From Nocardia acididurans (GTDB lineage: Bacteria; Actinomycetota; Actinomycetes; Mycobacteriales; Mycobacteriaceae), in NCBI RefSeq assembly GCF_016741815.1, contig NZ_JAERRJ010000018.1, positions 1 to 64,000 of the forward strand: a stretch of DNA of 64,000 nucleotides. The letters are read 5' to 3'. Within the stretch, counting starts at the first letter, position 1. Every line of letters begins with the position of its first letter. This document shows, piece after piece, positions 53,061-61,819 of this stretch. The translations under genes were made by a program, and so were the position numbers. The notes under the pieces are model-generated. The model was not told where the DNA came from. It ran no database searches and worked only from the letters and a program-made list of their open reading frames with translations.

Positions 53061-54193
53061 CCTGCGTGGGAGGCGTTTAGCCTCTCCGCCCGTCCGGCGG
53101 CGAGGATGTTGCGGGCGGCGTTGAGATCTCGGTCGTGGGAAGTGCCGCAGCGCGAACAATCCCACGAACGAATCGCCAGAGGTTTGGCTGTGTCGACTGT
53201 CCCGCACGCCGAGCACATCCTAGTCGATGGGAACCATCGGTCAATCCGAACTATGTCGCGACCGTACCTGGCGGCCTTCTCGGTCAGCATGGTCGTGAAC
53301 AGGCTCCAGCTGGCGTCGTGCACTGATTTTGCCAACCGGGTGTGCGCCAACGCGGCCACACACAAGTCTTCGAGATAGATCGCTTGGTTCTCGCGAACGA
53401 TCTTCGTCGACAGTTGGTGCGCGAAATCGCGGCGTGCGTCACTCACCCGGGCATGTACTTTGGCTACCCGGATGCGGGCCTTCTCTCGGTTCTTGCTGCC
53501 CTTCTCCTTGCGGGACAGTGACTTCTGGGCTTTGGCCAGTCGCCGCTCGGCGTTGCGAAGGAATCGAGGGTTGGCGATGGTGGTGCCATCGCTGAGGACG
53601 GCGAACGACGACAGGCCGAGATCGATCCCTACTTCGGTATCAGTGTGCGGCAAAGGGTTTGATTCGACATCGACAACAAATGATGCAAAGTACCGACCGG
53701 TGCTGTCCAAGATCACGGTGACACTGGACGGCTCACCCGGGAGGTTTCGTGACCACCGGACTCTGAGCTCCCCGATCTTCGGCAGCCGGAGCCTTCCGCC
53801 TGGGGTGATTGCGAAGCGAGCATTGCGTGTGAACCGGATCGTCTGCCGGGTGTCACGGCGGGATCGAAACCGAGGCGGTCCCATACGCGGGCCGCGGCGC
53901 TTGCCGGAAAGGGAATGAAAGAAGTTGCGGTAGGCCGTGTTCAGATCTGCGAGGGCCTGCTGCAGTACCACTGCCGACACGTCGGACAGCCAGGTGCGTT
54001 CGGTGGTGCCCTTTGCTCTCGTGAGTGCTTTGGACAATTCTGCATCGTCGATGTAGGGCTTGGCGTCGCGTCGTGCTTGTTCGCGGGCCGCGAGTGCATC
54101 GTTGAATACCACACGCGCGCATCCGAACGCGCACGCCAGCGCCGCTTGTTGCTTCGGAGTGGGTTCAAGGCGGTACCGGTATCGTAGCTGCAC
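52952..54193 (-). CDS. TnpB, RNA-guided endonuclease (IS200/IS605 type)
   Basis: A 413-residue TnpB. The RuvC-like triad can be placed at Asp191 (VGIDLGLSSFAV), Glu275 (IYLEDLCV) and Asp356 (DRDLNAARN), with a CSACG/CSRCG zinc finger between the last two. These positions lie close to those of the characterised ISDra2 protein. The N-terminus (YRLEPTPKQQAALACAFGCA) is typical. No tnpA transposase is present, so it is a stand-alone tnpB that may persist by homing or cutting empty sites. It sits in a broken acyl-CoA dehydrogenase gene. Confidence 0.93.
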   Translation of the reverse strand: MQLRYRYRLEPTPKQQAALACAFGCARVVFNDALAAREQARRDAKPYIDDAELSKALTRAKGTTERTWLSDVSAVVLQQALADLNTAYRNFFHSLSGKRRGPRMGPPRFRSRRDTRQTIRFTRNARFAITPGGRLRLPKIGELRVRWSRNLPGEPSSVTVILDSTGRYFASFVVDVESNPLPHTDTEVGIDLGLSSFAVLSDGTTIANPRFLRNAERRLAKAQKSLSRKEKGSKNREKARIRVAKVHARVSDARRDFAHQLSTKIVRENQAIYLEDLCVAALAHTRLAKSVHDASWSLFTTMLTEKAARYGRDIVRIDRWFPSTRMCSACGTVDTAKPLAIRSWDCSRCGTSHDRDLNAARNILAAGRAERLNASHAGGRHSTGVGGAHVRPHPGVAAREEAGTHRSHASTCA

Positions 54194-54322
54194 AAAATGA
54201 ACGCTATGTTCTCATTGGCCGCAGCGGACCTATTCGGGTGCGGCAAGCCCGAAATGTCGCGTGTTGCAAGGGGGTTGGAGTGGCTGGCAGGCTGAGTCGG
54301 GGTCCGATGCGACACTTCTGTG

Positions 54323-54682
54323 GAACCAGGACATGCAGGCGGTGAAGACAGTATGCGGCAGCTGCATGCCGCCGATCTCGTAATCCATTGCCGCGCCCAT
54401 CATCCCGGCGTCGGAGAAGGCGCGCAGGGCGCGGCCGACGGCGGGGATGATGTGCACCTTCTCGCCGTCGAACGTCGGCTCGGTCAGATCGTTCTCGCGA
54501 TTGTGCGGGGCGAAGTACCTGGTGGCCAGTTCCTGGCTCAGCTGCAGTACCTGGTCGAAGGTCTCGCGGGAGTGGTCGGCGAACCGTTCCCGCCCGGTGA
54601 GCGCCTCCACGTCCAGCCAGTCGTAGAGCAGGAATTCGATATCGCGGGCGGACATGATCAAGGACGGCTGCATGCTTTCCAC
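54323..54682 (-). pseudogene. N-terminal fragment of an acyl-CoA dehydrogenase gene
   Basis: The frame reads MSARDIEFLLYDWLDVEALT onward (ATG at 54655; earlier starts possible), through ATRYFAPHNRENDLTEPTF and AMDYEIGGMQLPH, to CMSWF, the N-terminal region of large acyl-CoA dehydrogenases. After 54323 the family pattern is lost and the sequence becomes the left part of the TnpB element (54194-54322). Only about 120 residues remain at this end and 31 at the other, so several hundred codons in the middle are missing as well as interrupted. Confidence 0.65.
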
Positions 54683-54842
54683 AATGCCGCCTCCCCGCGA
54701 CTTTTGCGCGCGGCGGGGTGCCGTTGGCGTCGCGGACGCGTGCTGCCGGTCAGGTGGGTATCTGAATTCTGGACGTACCCGGTGAGTTACCCGGCCCGAA
54801 CGAAATCAGTCGGTCACCTCCCGAAACCGACCGTGGCCGGGG

Positions 54843-55877
54843 CTAGGAGCGTACGGCCGAGCGGCCGCGATGCAGACGTCCGAAATGTCCGGGCGACTGG
54901 CCTTTCCAGGTGCGGAAGGCCGAGGCGAAGGCCGATACGCTGGCGTAACCGAGGCGGTCGGCGGCCTGCTCGACGGTGAGACCGGCGATCAGCAACTCTT
55001 CGGCAAGCATGCCGACGGTTTCGGTGGACAGTTCTCGGAAGGTGGTGCCCTCCTCGGCCAGTCGGCGACGGAGCGTGCGCACGCTGACATCGAGGTCGGC
55101 GGCGATGCGGGTCTGATCGGCGGAGCCGCCGTGGCGGATGAGCAGCTGGCGCACCCGGCCGCTGAGCCCGCTGCGGCTGCGACGGCTCTCCATGAGGTCG
55201 GCGCACTGCTGCTCGTAGTAGCGGGAGGTGGACAGATTCGACTGCGGGAGCGGGGTTTCCAGGGAGGCGGCGCTGAAGAACATGCGCGACTGCGGCATGG
55301 AGAACTGCACCTCCTCGACACCGAAGACCGCGCCGAACATCTCGTAGATGGGGTGCGGATCCACGTAGAGCTCCACGCGCACCGCGGGGAAGCGGATGGG
55401 AATCAGGTCCTGCTGCACGGTGGCGATGGCCGCCAGATCACGTTCCAAGCAGAAACGCCGGATTTCCGGAGGGAGGAAACTGTCGTCGCGCACGACGCAC
55501 ACGTCCACGCCGCGGTCGTCGATCCAGTGCCGGGCGGCGGTGAACGACAGGTCCGAATAGCGCAGCGCCACCTCCATGGCGTGCCGCATGGTGGGGCTGC
55601 TCATCAGCGCAAAACCCAAGACGCCCAAGGACGGTGGATGGCACAGCAGCCCGGCGAGCAGGCCCATGCCGGGTTCGTCGTCGGTGGCGGCGACGACATT
55701 GCGCATGAGCGTCAATTCCTGGACGAGGGTGACCTCGGTGTTCGCCTCCCGCAGGGCGGCTTCGCTGATGCCGGTGTCCTGCAGGATGGTTCGCAACGAC
55801 AGACCCCGGCCGACGGCGAAATCGGCCAGCAGCGCGCTGCTGGTCATGGATCGCAGTTGCGCCAACTCTTCCGTCAC
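54843..55877 (-). CDS. AraC-family regulator
   Basis: A 344-residue AraC protein with an arabinose-binding-type N-terminal domain (about 15-210) and a double HTH (about 240-340; RRLAEEGTTFRELSTETVGM). It is divergent from an aldehyde dehydrogenase gene, and the gap holds a 14-bp palindrome. On its other side it leads toward the broken acyl-CoA dehydrogenase, which may once have been its target. Confidence 0.88.
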   Translation of the reverse strand: MTEELAQLRSMTSSALLADFAVGRGLSLRTILQDTGISEAALREANTEVTLVQELTLMRNVVAATDDEPGMGLLAGLLCHPPSLGVLGFALMSSPTMRHAMEVALRYSDLSFTAARHWIDDRGVDVCVVRDDSFLPPEIRRFCLERDLAAIATVQQDLIPIRFPAVRVELYVDPHPIYEMFGAVFGVEEVQFSMPQSRMFFSAASLETPLPQSNLSTSRYYEQQCADLMESRRSRSGLSGRVRQLLIRHGGSADQTRIAADLDVSVRTLRRRLAEEGTTFRELSTETVGMLAEELLIAGLTVEQAADRLGYASVSAFASAFRTWKGQSPGHFGRLHRGRSAVRS

Positions 55878-55915
55878 TCAAGCAGTCTCGCAAACTTTCG
55901 GCGTCCGTAGAGCTG

Positions 55916-55929
55916 TTACCGGTCGGTAA
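55916..55929. promoter_or_regulatory. Palindrome in AraC/aldehyde dehydrogenase gap
   Basis: TTACCGGTCGGTAA has perfect 6-bp arms around GT, and lies 38 bp from the AraC start and 83 bp from the dehydrogenase ATG. Sites of this form are common TetR-type operators. Confidence 0.45.
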
Positions 55930-56012
55930 GTTGCCTGGTGCGGCCTATATTCGCCGATTCCTGGCCCATTGTGGGCTGGTTGCCCGAAACCCTCAGCCAT
56001 ACGGTGAGATTC

Positions 56013-57338
56013 ATGCACACAGTGCGCGCCCCGCACGTCCGGGTGCCGGATGCCGGAAAGGTCCGTCCGCCGATGCTCACCGTGATCGCGCCCGCCGACG
56101 GCCACGTGATCGACACCATCCCCACCGACAGCCCCGAACGGGTGCGGGACGCCGTCGAACGGTTGCGCGGCAACAGCGAACTATGGCGGTCGCTCGGCGT
56201 CGTGGGCCGTGTGCACTGGCTGACCATGTTCCGAAACTGGTTGCTGGACAACAGGGATACCGTCGTCAGCCTGCTCGGCTGGGAGACCGGCAAACCCGAA
56301 TCCGAGACCGAGGCGGAATTCGCCCTCGCCGTCGACACCCTCGACCACTACCGCGCCCAGGCCGCCGACTTCCTCGGCGGCCGGTATCCGCAACTGTCCC
56401 TGCGTCCTTCGGCCGCCATGCAGCTGGCCGTCACCGACCGCAGCTGCGCGGTGGTCGGGGTCATCGGGCCCTGGACATATCCCCTGGCGCTGGCCATGTT
56501 CGACGCCGTGCCCGCACTCGTGGCCGGCGCCGCGGTCATCGTGAAATCCTCCTCCGAAACGCCGCTCACCATGCGCGCGGTCGCCGACGGCTGGGCAAGT
56601 GTCGGCGCCCCAGCGGTTTTCGACACCGTCGCCGGGCACGACGCCGGCCCCGCGGTCCTCGACAGTGTGGATTTCGTTCGTTTCACGGGATGCGTGGAAA
56701 CCGGCAAGGTGGTCGCTTTGCGCGCCGCCGGCCGCCTCATCCCGTGCTGTCTCGATCTGGGCGGGAAATCCGCGGCGGTGGTCCTCGCGGATGCCGACCT
56801 GGATCAGGCGGCGGCCTGTATTGCCCTGGGAGCGCTGGCACACTCCGGGCAATCCTGCAATTCCGTAGAACGCATCTACGTGGAGAGCAGCGTCTACGAA
56901 CCGTTTCTCTGCCGGCTCGTAGACGAGGCCGCCGCATTCGCACCCCTGGCCGGGGACGAGCCGGGCGCCGGTGTCATGACCTCCGCCTCCCAGGTCGCCC
57001 GCATCCGAGATCAGGTTCGCGACGCCCTGCTCAAGGGCGCGACCCTGCGCTGCGGCGGCACCGGCACCGGCCACACCTTCGAGCCCACCGTCCTCGGCGA
57101 CGTCGACCCCACCATGGCCGTACTCACCCAGCAAACCCTCGGCCCGATCCTGCCCGTGGTCCGGGTCGCCGACGCCGGCGAAGCCTTCGAACTCGCCCTG
57201 CGCCCACCCGCCGGCCCCTGCGCCAGCATCTGGACCGCCGACACCGCCGCCGCAGTCCGCGCCGCCGGCCGCTTCGCCCCCATCCGCGTCGGCATCAACG
57301 ACGTCTCCCTGCACATCGCCCACCCCGTCCCGTACTGA
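56013..57338 (+). CDS. Aldehyde dehydrogenase-family protein with atypical active site
   Basis: A 441-residue ALDH-fold protein, somewhat shorter than the usual 480-500. The catalytic Cys is Cys282 in SGQSCNS, 34 residues after the DLGGK motif, at the canonical spacing. In that motif the general-base Glu is replaced by Asp248 (LDLGGKS rather than LELGGK). ATG 56013 follows GGTGAG; the longer frame from 55938 crosses the divergent promoter. Activity may be altered; the substrate is unknown. Confidence 0.8.
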   Translation: MHTVRAPHVRVPDAGKVRPPMLTVIAPADGHVIDTIPTDSPERVRDAVERLRGNSELWRSLGVVGRVHWLTMFRNWLLDNRDTVVSLLGWETGKPESETEAEFALAVDTLDHYRAQAADFLGGRYPQLSLRPSAAMQLAVTDRSCAVVGVIGPWTYPLALAMFDAVPALVAGAAVIVKSSSETPLTMRAVADGWASVGAPAVFDTVAGHDAGPAVLDSVDFVRFTGCVETGKVVALRAAGRLIPCCLDLGGKSAAVVLADADLDQAAACIALGALAHSGQSCNSVERIYVESSVYEPFLCRLVDEAAAFAPLAGDEPGAGVMTSASQVARIRDQVRDALLKGATLRCGGTGTGHTFEPTVLGDVDPTMAVLTQQTLGPILPVVRVADAGEAFELALRPPAGPCASIWTADTAAAVRAAGRFAPIRVGINDVSLHIAHPVPY

Positions 57339-57352
57339 CTACAGTGGGGTTC

Positions 57353-57715
57353 GTGCAGACCGACACGACGCCGAACAGCTTGGTACACATCTGCTCTCGC
57401 GCCGAATGGGAGGCCGCGCAGGAGGCGGGGGAGTATCGGGCGGCGTCGCTGGAGGAGGTGGGGTTCATCCACCTGTCCGCGCCGTATCAGGCGCATCTGC
57501 CCGCCAATCGGATCTTCCGGGGGCGGTCGGATCTGGTGTTGCTCCGGCTGGATCCCGGTCGCCTCAACTCGCCGGTGAAATGGGAGCCGGGGGTGCCCAC
57601 CGATCCGGCGTCCATGCTGTTCCCGCACCTGTACGGGCCGCTGCCGCTGACGGCCGTCACCGAGGTCACCGCGTACGAACCCGGCGCTGACGGGGAGTTC
57701 GCGCCGCTGGTCTAG
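57353..57715 (+). CDS. DUF952-family protein
   Basis: A 120-residue protein with the DUF952 pattern (HICSRAEWEAAQEAGEYRA, GFIHLSAPYQ, LYGPLPLTAVTEV). These small proteins may share a fold with glutathione S-transferase-related or ADP-ribosyl enzymes, but no role is established. GTG 57353 is 14 nt after the dehydrogenase stop. Confidence 0.8.
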   Translation: MQTDTTPNSLVHICSRAEWEAAQEAGEYRAASLEEVGFIHLSAPYQAHLPANRIFRGRSDLVLLRLDPGRLNSPVKWEPGVPTDPASMLFPHLYGPLPLTAVTEVTAYEPGADGEFAPLV

Positions 57716-57770
57716 GCACGGCGTGCCGATGGTCGGCGTGTCGGGCGTGTCGTGTCTTACTGTGGTGGGC

Positions 57771-58253
57771 GTGAATGTCGATGTGACAGCGCTGCCCGGT
57801 ATCGGTGTGCGGAAGGATTTCGAGGTGCGCTCGGGGCGCCGGATCGGGGTGGTGGCACACCGGGACGGGGCCATCGACCTGATCGTGTCGCAGCGCGACG
57901 ATCCCGATGCCTGCCTGGCGCAGGTGCCGCTGACCACGGACGAAGCCGCGGTACTCGCCAATCTGCTGGGCGCGCCGCAGCTGGTGGAGAAGCTCAAGGA
58001 AGATCACCGGGACCTGCCCGGGATCACCACCCGGCAGCTGCCCATCGGCAGTGACTCGCCCTACCTCGGGCGCATGCTCGGCGAGACCGCCATGCGCACC
58101 CGCACCAAGGCCTCCATCGTGGCCGTGATGCGCGCGGGACAGCTGCACCCCTCGCCCGGACCCGATTTCGTCCTCGACTCCGCGGACCTCCTGGTCGTCG
58201 TCGGAACCCCGCAGGGCCTGGACGCGGCCGCGCGGATCCTGGCCGACGGCTGA
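57771..58253 (+). CDS. K+/H+ antiporter regulatory subunit (KhtT-like)
   Basis: A 160-residue cytoplasmic protein whose C-terminal half is a TrkA-C domain (about 75-158; FVLDSADLLVVVGTPQGLDA). The next gene, 5 nt away, encodes a CPA2 antiporter, so the pair matches KhtT/KhtU, in which KhtT gates K+ efflux in response to pH and nucleotides. GTG 57771 is preferred. Confidence 0.82.
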   Translation: MNVDVTALPGIGVRKDFEVRSGRRIGVVAHRDGAIDLIVSQRDDPDACLAQVPLTTDEAAVLANLLGAPQLVEKLKEDHRDLPGITTRQLPIGSDSPYLGRMLGETAMRTRTKASIVAVMRAGQLHPSPGPDFVLDSADLLVVVGTPQGLDAAARILADG

Positions 58254-58258
58254 GCGCG

Positions 58259-59464
58259 GTGGACACGACCGCCCTGGCCCTGATCGAGCTCGGCGCGATC
58301 TTGTTCGCGCTCGGCATGCTGGGACGGGTCGCCGGTCGGTTCGGCATGTCGCCCATCCCGCTCTACCTGCTGGGCGGTCTGGCCTTCGGCAGCGGCGGCG
58401 TCTTCGAGATGCAGGCCGCCACCGAATTCGGGCACCTCGCCGGGGAAATCGGTGTGGTGCTGCTGCTCCTGCTGCTCGGATTGGAATACACCGCGGCCGA
58501 ATTGGTGACCGGCATGCGCCGGTCCTGGCTGGCCGGTCTGCTCGACATCGTCGCCAACGCCACGCCCGGCGTGGTGGTCGCGCTGCTGCTGGGGTGGGGT
58601 GTGGTCGGCGCGGTCACCATGGGCGGCGTCACCTACATCTCCTCCTCCGGCATCGTCGCCAAGGTGCTCAACGACCTGGGGCGACTGGGCAACCGGGAGA
58701 CGCCGGTGATCCTGTCGATCCTGGTGTTCGAGGATCTGGCCATGGCGGTGTACCTGCCGATCCTCACCATGGTGCTGGCCGGGGTGGGCTTCGCCGCCGG
58801 ACTGAAATCCCTCGGGATCGCACTGCTCGCCATCACCGTGGTGCTCGTGGTGGCGCTGCGGTACGGGCGCTACGTGTCGGCGATCGTGGACAGCAACGAC
58901 AACGAGGTGTTCCTGCTCAAACTGCTCGGCGCGGCCCTGCTCGTCGCGGGAGTGTCGGCGGCGCTGAACGTCTCGGCCGCGGTGGGCGCGTTCCTGCTGG
59001 GCATCGCCATCTCCGGATCCACCGCCACGCAGGCGGCGAAACTGCTGGAACCACTGCGGGATCTGTTCGCCGCCATCTTCTTCGTGGCCTTCGGGCTCAG
59101 CACCGATCCCGGCGCCATCCCGCCGGTGCTCGGCTGGGCGATCCTGCTCGCTGTGGTCACCACGCTGACCAAACTCGGCACCGGGTGGTGGGCGGCGCAG
59201 CGGCAGGGCATCCGCCGCATGGGCCGCGCGCGGGCGGGCGCGGCGCTGGTGGCGCGCGGCGAATTCTCCATCGTCATCGCCGGACTCGCGGTCTCGATGG
59301 GCGGGGTGGACGGGCAGCTGGCCGCACTCGCCTCGGCCTACGTGCTAGTGATGGCGGTGCTCGGGCCGATCGCCGCGCGCCTGGTCGAGCCCACCGTCCG
59401 GTTCTTCCAGCGGGACAAGCCCGTCGTCGACCCCGGCGCGACCGCCGATCCGATCGGGCGCTGA
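58259..59464 (+). CDS. Cation/proton antiporter (KhtU/KefB-like)
   Basis: A 401-residue CPA2-family membrane protein with about twelve helices (GLEYTAAELVTGMRRSWLAG; SSSGIVAKVLNDLGRLG). It should exchange K+ for H+ with the KhtT-like subunit made just before. The last 120 nt overlap the convergent rhomboid-like gene. Confidence 0.87.
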   Translation: MDTTALALIELGAILFALGMLGRVAGRFGMSPIPLYLLGGLAFGSGGVFEMQAATEFGHLAGEIGVVLLLLLLGLEYTAAELVTGMRRSWLAGLLDIVANATPGVVVALLLGWGVVGAVTMGGVTYISSSGIVAKVLNDLGRLGNRETPVILSILVFEDLAMAVYLPILTMVLAGVGFAAGLKSLGIALLAITVVLVVALRYGRYVSAIVDSNDNEVFLLKLLGAALLVAGVSAALNVSAAVGAFLLGIAISGSTATQAAKLLEPLRDLFAAIFFVAFGLSTDPGAIPPVLGWAILLAVVTTLTKLGTGWWAAQRQGIRRMGRARAGAALVARGEFSIVIAGLAVSMGGVDGQLAALASAYVLVMAVLGPIAARLVEPTVRFFQRDKPVVDPGATADPIGR

Positions 59465-60190
59465 ACGCCGCAGCAGCGGCAGCACCCGGCGCGACACCAC
59501 CACCGCCGCGCCGCCGATCAGGAAACCGATGAGCACGGCGAAGAAATGACCGTAGTCGGTGAAGGTGCGGCCCTGCCACAGCGCGGCGCCGTAGAAGAGC
59601 AGCAGGCCCGCCGCCCAGATCCAGCGGGCCGGACCGCGTAATCGGAAGGCCAGGGCCGCCAGCATGGCCGAGATGCCGTAGCTGGGGCCCACATCGGCGG
59701 CGACCGTCACGCGCAGCGGAATCAGATGCTTGTCCACCTTGTGCGCGATACCGACCGCCACGATCAATGTCGCGCAGATGTGGCCGCTCGCCACCACCAG
59801 GATCCAGCGCAGCGAACCCAGCCAGCGTTCGGCCAGCGCCATGAAGGTCAACAGGATCAGGATCTCCGACCACGGGAAACCGCCCTCGGTCCAGAACGCC
59901 GAGGCGACCAGTACCTGGATCGGATCATGTTGCAGATTCCGGAGATTCGTGGACGCGGACAGGATGAGCCGGCGATCGAACGCGTCGCTGGTGCCGCGCA
60001 GCGTCCACCAGGTGACGAACAGGGTGAACGCGTAGGCGATCGAGGCGGGCGCGGCGGCCAGCAGCGTGCGATAGGCGGCGAGCAGGCGGCGCAGCCGCTG
60101 CGGCTGCCGCCCCCAGGCCCGGATACGCCGCCACTGCTGTGCGAGATCGATGGTGCGGACCCAGGGCGACTGGTAGGTACTCGCTGCCAT
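59345..60190 (-). CDS. Rhomboid-like membrane protein
   Basis: A 281-residue protein with about six membrane helices, an inner Ser in DVGPSYG and a His in a later helix (GHFFAVLIG), the pattern of a rhomboid-related family found in actinobacteria. Whether it is a protease is unknown. Its 3' end lies inside the antiporter gene tail to tail (120-nt overlap), so the last 40 codons would be shared in antisense; an earlier real stop cannot be seen. Confidence 0.75.
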   Translation of the reverse strand: MAASTYQSPWVRTIDLAQQWRRIRAWGRQPQRLRRLLAAYRTLLAAAPASIAYAFTLFVTWWTLRGTSDAFDRRLILSASTNLRNLQHDPIQVLVASAFWTEGGFPWSEILILLTFMALAERWLGSLRWILVVASGHICATLIVAVGIAHKVDKHLIPLRVTVAADVGPSYGISAMLAALAFRLRGPARWIWAAGLLLFYGAALWQGRTFTDYGHFFAVLIGFLIGGAAVVVSRRVLPLLRRSAPDRIGGRAGVDDGLVPLEEPDGGLDQARGDRPEHRHH

Positions 60191-60279
60191 CCGACGATGG
60201 TAGCTCCGGGCGGGCCGGATCCCGGGTAGCGGCAGCTCGGGATAACCGCAGGTGATACGAGGTTTCCAGACTTTACGCG

Positions 60280-60290
60280 GGGTAATACCC
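60280..60290. promoter_or_regulatory. Palindrome upstream of the ethanolamine operon
   Basis: GGGTAATACCC is a perfect palindrome around one base, 105 bp before the permease ATG, in the 204-bp gap shared with the rhomboid-like gene. A cobalamin riboswitch is not evident there. Confidence 0.25.
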
Positions 60291-60394
60291 GGGGAAAACG
60301 CTGGTTACACGACAGCAATATTCGCGCGGAGGATCAGAGCTGCGGCCAATCCTGGTCAACTGATCGACAACCGTGCAGGAGTGCGAACCACCGT

Positions 60395-61819
60395 ATGACG
60401 ACCGCCAGCCGGACGGCGCAGACCGTCGAAGACACCGACGACTATCTCGCGAAACGAACCCTGCGCACCGGAACGGCGGGCTGGGTGCTGCTCGCCGGAC
60501 TCGGCGTCAGCTATGTGATCTCCGGGGACTACTCCGGATGGAATTTCGGTCTGGCCCAGGGCGGATTCGGCGGACTGCTGATCGCCACCGTCTTGATCGC
60601 GGGCATGTACCTGGCCATGGTGCTCGGCATGGCAGAACTGTCCGCCGCCCTGCCCGCCGCGGGCGGGGGATACACCTTCGCGCGGCGGGCCCTCGGACCC
60701 TGGGGCGGATTCGCCACGGGCGCGGCGGTTCTCATCGAATACGCCATCGCGCCCGCCGCCATCGCCACCTTCATCGGCGGCTATGTGGAATCGCTGCACC
60801 TGTTCGGGATCACCGACGGGTGGTGGGTGTACCTGGCGGTGTATGCGCTCTTCATCGGCATCCACCTGGCCGGGGCGGGGGAGGCGCTGAAGGTCATGTG
60901 CGCCATCACCGTGGTGGCGCTGGTCGGGCTGGCGATCTTCGCCGTCGTGGCGTGGGGGAAGTTCGACCTCGCCAACCTCACCGACATCCCGGTCGACCCG
61001 AATGCCGTTGGCAGCTCGTCGTTCCTGCCGTTCGGCGCGTTCGGGATCTGGGCGGCGGTGCCGTTCGCCATCTGGTTCTTCCTCGCCGTGGAAGGCGTGC
61101 CGCTGGCCGCCGAGGAGGCGCGGGATCCGGAGAAGAACGTGCCCAGGGGGATCATCGCGGCCATGCTGGTGCTGCTGGTCACCGCCGGCGCCGTGCTGGT
61201 GCTTTCCACGGGAGCCCTTGGCGCGGACAAGCTTTCGCAGTCGGGCAACCCGCTGGTGGAGGCGCTCGGCAGCGGGACCGCCGCCACCGTGGTCAACTAC
61301 ATCGGCCTCGCCGGGCTGATCGCCAGCTTCTTCTCCATCGTGTACGCGTACTCGCGGCAGACCTTCGCGCTCTCCCGCGCCGGATATCTGCCCACCGGCC
61401 TGTCGGTGACCAACGCGCGCAAAGCGCCGGTGCCGGCGCTGATCGTCCCCGGCATCATCGGATTCGGGCTCTCGCTCACCGGGGAGGGCGCGATGCTGTT
61501 GAACATGGCCGTCTTCGGCGCGGCCGTCAGCTATGTGCTGATGATGGTGAGCCACATCGTGCTTCGGGTGCGTGAACCCGGAATGCGGCGGCCCTACCGC
61601 ACCCCCGGCGGCATCGTCACCACCGGGTTCGCCCTCGTCATCGCCTGCGTCGCCGTGGTCGCCACCTTCCTGGTGGACCCGGTCGCCGCAGGCTGGACCC
61701 TCGCGGCCTTCTGCGCCTTCATGCTCTACTTCGGCCTCTACAGCCGTCATCGGCTGGTCGCCTCCTCACCCGACGAGGAGTTCGCCGTCCTCGCCCGCGC
61801 CGAGAAGGAGCTCGAATGA
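60395..61819 (+). CDS. eat: Ethanolamine permease
   Basis: A 474-residue APC-superfamily transporter with about twelve membrane helices (WVLLAGLGVSYVISGDYSGW in the first helix). It is followed directly, with ATGA overlap, by eutB, which identifies ethanolamine as the likely cargo. ATG 60395 has no strong ribosome site. Confidence 0.88.
   Translation: MTTASRTAQTVEDTDDYLAKRTLRTGTAGWVLLAGLGVSYVISGDYSGWNFGLAQGGFGGLLIATVLIAGMYLAMVLGMAELSAALPAAGGGYTFARRALGPWGGFATGAAVLIEYAIAPAAIATFIGGYVESLHLFGITDGWWVYLAVYALFIGIHLAGAGEALKVMCAITVVALVGLAIFAVVAWGKFDLANLTDIPVDPNAVGSSSFLPFGAFGIWAAVPFAIWFFLAVEGVPLAAEEARDPEKNVPRGIIAAMLVLLVTAGAVLVLSTGALGADKLSQSGNPLVEALGSGTAATVVNYIGLAGLIASFFSIVYAYSRQTFALSRAGYLPTGLSVTNARKAPVPALIVPGIIGFGLSLTGEGAMLLNMAVFGAAVSYVLMMVSHIVLRVREPGMRRPYRTPGGIVTTGFALVIACVAVVATFLVDPVAAGWTLAAFCAFMLYFGLYSRHRLVASSPDEEFAVLARAEKELE

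Noticed and set aside
52822..54322. Complete IS605 element with tnpA
   Set aside because: No Y1 transposase frame exists on either strand near tnpB.
60191..60394. Cobalamin riboswitch before the ethanolamine genes
   Set aside because: I found no clear B12 box or the expected stem set in the 204-bp gap.
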